From CAVYXZ01 sp965223835 (GTDB taxonomy: Bacteria > Chloroflexota > Anaerolineae > Aggregatilineales > Phototrophicaceae): a DNA stretch of 64,000 nucleotides. Both the position numbers and the translations under genes were made by a program. The notes beneath the pieces are model-generated. The model did no database searches, was not told the origin of the DNA, and saw nothing but the letters and a program-made list of their open reading frames with translations. Position 1 is the first letter of the stretch; each line of letters opens with the position of its first letter. The stretch spans positions 558,001-622,000 of the forward strand of contig CBDCXQ010000001.1 of NCBI GenBank assembly GCA_965223835.1, in the 5' to 3' direction. Shown in pieces: positions 62,966 to 64,000 of this stretch.

Positions 62966-63928
62966 TTAGTCCTGTGGATTGTGATGTGATGCTTGTTTCT
63001 TTTTGACCGGTTGGCCGCGCTGTAAGACAAAATGATCCATATCCCTTGCTACATAGGCATCGGGGAATACCGCCCGTGCCTCGGCAATAATATCGCGTTC
63101 GCGGTAGCGCCGCGAGACATGCGTGAGGATCAGCGTTTTGACACCGGTTTCGCTTGCCAGGGTAGCGGCCTGTTTGGCAGTAATATGGCCGAAGGCTTGG
63201 GCCGTATCCGCATCATCTTCCAGAAAAGTGGCCTCGATCACCAGGGCGTCGGCATCCTTAACGTATTCGTGGATATTATCCGTGCGGCCCACGTCACCGA
63301 TATGGACCAGTTTGACACCGGGTATCGCATCACCCAGTACCATCTCTGGTGTGATGACCCGGCCATCGGCCAGCGTAACGGATTCGCCGCGCACCAGGTC
63401 GCCGCGAATCGGGCCAGCAGGAACGCCGAGTGCTTCGGCCTTTTCAACCAGAAAAGGGCTGTGCGTTTTTTGCTGAAAGATGAAGCCGAAATTGCCCCGC
63501 CCGCGATGCGTGACCGGGAAGGCGTGGACGGTATAATCTTTGGCTTCGATCATTTTGCCAGGGCGCAAATCAATCAAATGCGGTTTAATTGGGAGCCGGT
63601 CAAAATCGAGCACGACACCGTACAATAATTTTTGCACCCGGTTGAGGGTATGTTCGCCGCCCCAGATCTCGATCTCATCGATATTTTCCCAGCGTACAAA
63701 GGTTGAGATCAACCCGCCCAAACCCAGAATATGATCGAGGTGGGCATGTGTCAAAAATATCCGATTGAGGCGTTTGAAGCCGATGCCGCTGCGCAAAATC
63801 TGGCGCTGGGTGCCTTCGCCACAGTCGATCAAAAAGCGTTGTTCACCGGCCAGAATGGCCTGTGAGGGGAGACCGCGATAAACCGATGGTGCCGAGGCCG
63901 ATGTTCCAAGAAAGACGATTTCAAACAT
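62966..63928 (-). CDS. rnz: Ribonuclease Z (tRNA 3'-end endonuclease)
   Basis: A 320-residue MBL-fold protein. The His motif FLTHAHLDHILGLGG and the preceding GEGTQRQI block are RNase Z signatures, as are VTHRGRGNFGFIF, VHIGDVGRTDN and the C-terminal LILTHVSRRYRERDII. The enzyme cuts pre-tRNA after the discriminator base, which fits the lack of an encoded CCA in the tRNA-Ser of this window. It follows a partial ORF by 2 bases and lies 20 bases upstream of the methyltransferase gene on the same strand. Confidence 0.93.
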   Translation of the reverse strand: MFEIVFLGTSASAPSVYRGLPSQAILAGEQRFLIDCGEGTQRQILRSGIGFKRLNRIFLTHAHLDHILGLGGLISTFVRWENIDEIEIWGGEHTLNRVQKLLYGVVLDFDRLPIKPHLIDLRPGKMIEAKDYTVHAFPVTHRGRGNFGFIFQQKTHSPFLVEKAEALGVPAGPIRGDLVRGESVTLADGRVITPEMVLGDAIPGVKLVHIGDVGRTDNIHEYVKDADALVIEATFLEDDADTAQAFGHITAKQAATLASETGVKTLILTHVSRRYRERDIIAEARAVFPDAYVARDMDHFVLQRGQPVKKKQASHHNPQD

Positions 63929-63929
63929 T

Positions 63930-64000
63930 TTATTCTACTGTGATTGTGTTGGCAGCGAGAAAGAGGCGCGTGCCGCGTGCCTGATTGTTGACCAGTACCG
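63930..64000 (-). CDS. C-terminal tail of a gene running off the right edge
   Basis: The minus strand ends in a frame reading VLVNNQARGTRLFLAANTITVE and TAA at 63932-63930, two bases before the rnz start. Length and spacing are consistent with an upstream co-transcribed gene. The residues seen are too few to assign a family. Confidence 0.4.
   Translation of the reverse strand, partial: VLVNNQARGTRLFLAANTITVE

Noticed and set aside
63032..63628. Plus-strand ORF of 198 codons
   Set aside because: Antisense to rnz.

Overview
The window looks like a chromosomal segment of an uncultured Chloroflexota-type bacterium (Anaerolineae/Caldilineae-like). This is inferred from gene content: a YfhO-type membrane glycoprotein gene, TIR proteins carrying SH3 or WD40 domains, LuxR-type STAND ATPases, T/A/P-rich lipoproteins, a b6f-like cytochrome b with a long C-terminal extension, and a complete cytochrome c maturation (ccm) set. 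No plasmid, phage, insertion sequence or CRISPR signature was seen. One tRNA gene (Ser, CGA anticodon) is present.

Layout. 0-6.8 kb: a GNAT enzyme cut by the left edge, a cupin/GMC-oxidoreductase pair, a LysM-SGNH secreted protein, an M20 peptidase, an alkylmercury-lyase-family gene and a metallophosphoesterase. 6.8-23.7 kb: a long minus-strand respiratory block. In transcription order it holds Rieske protein, cytochrome b and diheme cytochrome c (followed by a terminator), DinB, a small membrane protein, an octaheme HAO-like cytochrome c with a membrane partner, then ccmE, ccmF, ccmH, ccmG, a short ccmI-like gene, a cytochrome-domain lipoprotein, ccmA, ccmB, ccmC and ccmD. The ccm genes would mature the c-type cytochromes encoded upstream. 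24-29.5 kb: plus-strand housekeeping genes (RNase D, beta-CASP nuclease, tadA, tRNA-Ser). 29.6-40 kb: MFS transporter, SH3/excalibur protein, TIR protein, decayed ABC-permease remnant, GlsB, a 1413-residue YfhO-flippase fusion and two paralogous unknown genes. 40-53 kb: asnS, a sulfite-oxidase-like molybdoenzyme, two paralogous LuxR/STAND regulators flanking two unknown envelope genes, an iron alcohol dehydrogenase, a beta-carbonic anhydrase-like protein and an ABC-2 permease. 53-64 kb: a TIR-WD40 receptor, GH29 and GH127 glycosidases with a DUF624 protein, DNA glycosylase I, a HAD hydrolase, a frameshifted nitroreductase, an O-methyltransferase and RNase Z.

The most striking observation is in the alkylmercury-lyase-family gene (5328-6002, minus). 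Its frame is interrupted by one TGA at the codon that aligns with catalytic Cys159 of MerB. The frame then continues with well-conserved family sequence to a normal end. Immediately downstream is a hairpin with a bulged U and a GGUC apical loop 19 nt after the TGA, closely resembling a bacterial SECIS element. This suggests a selenocysteine-containing MerB-like protein, although a nonsense mutation or sequencing error is not excluded. Other notable signals are in-frame miniature palindromic repeats inside coding genes, a CcmE with Cys in place of the haem-binding His, an octaheme cytochrome ORF that runs over its neighbour out of frame, a duplicated 3' scrap of asnS, and near-identical 5' ends of the two STAND regulators.
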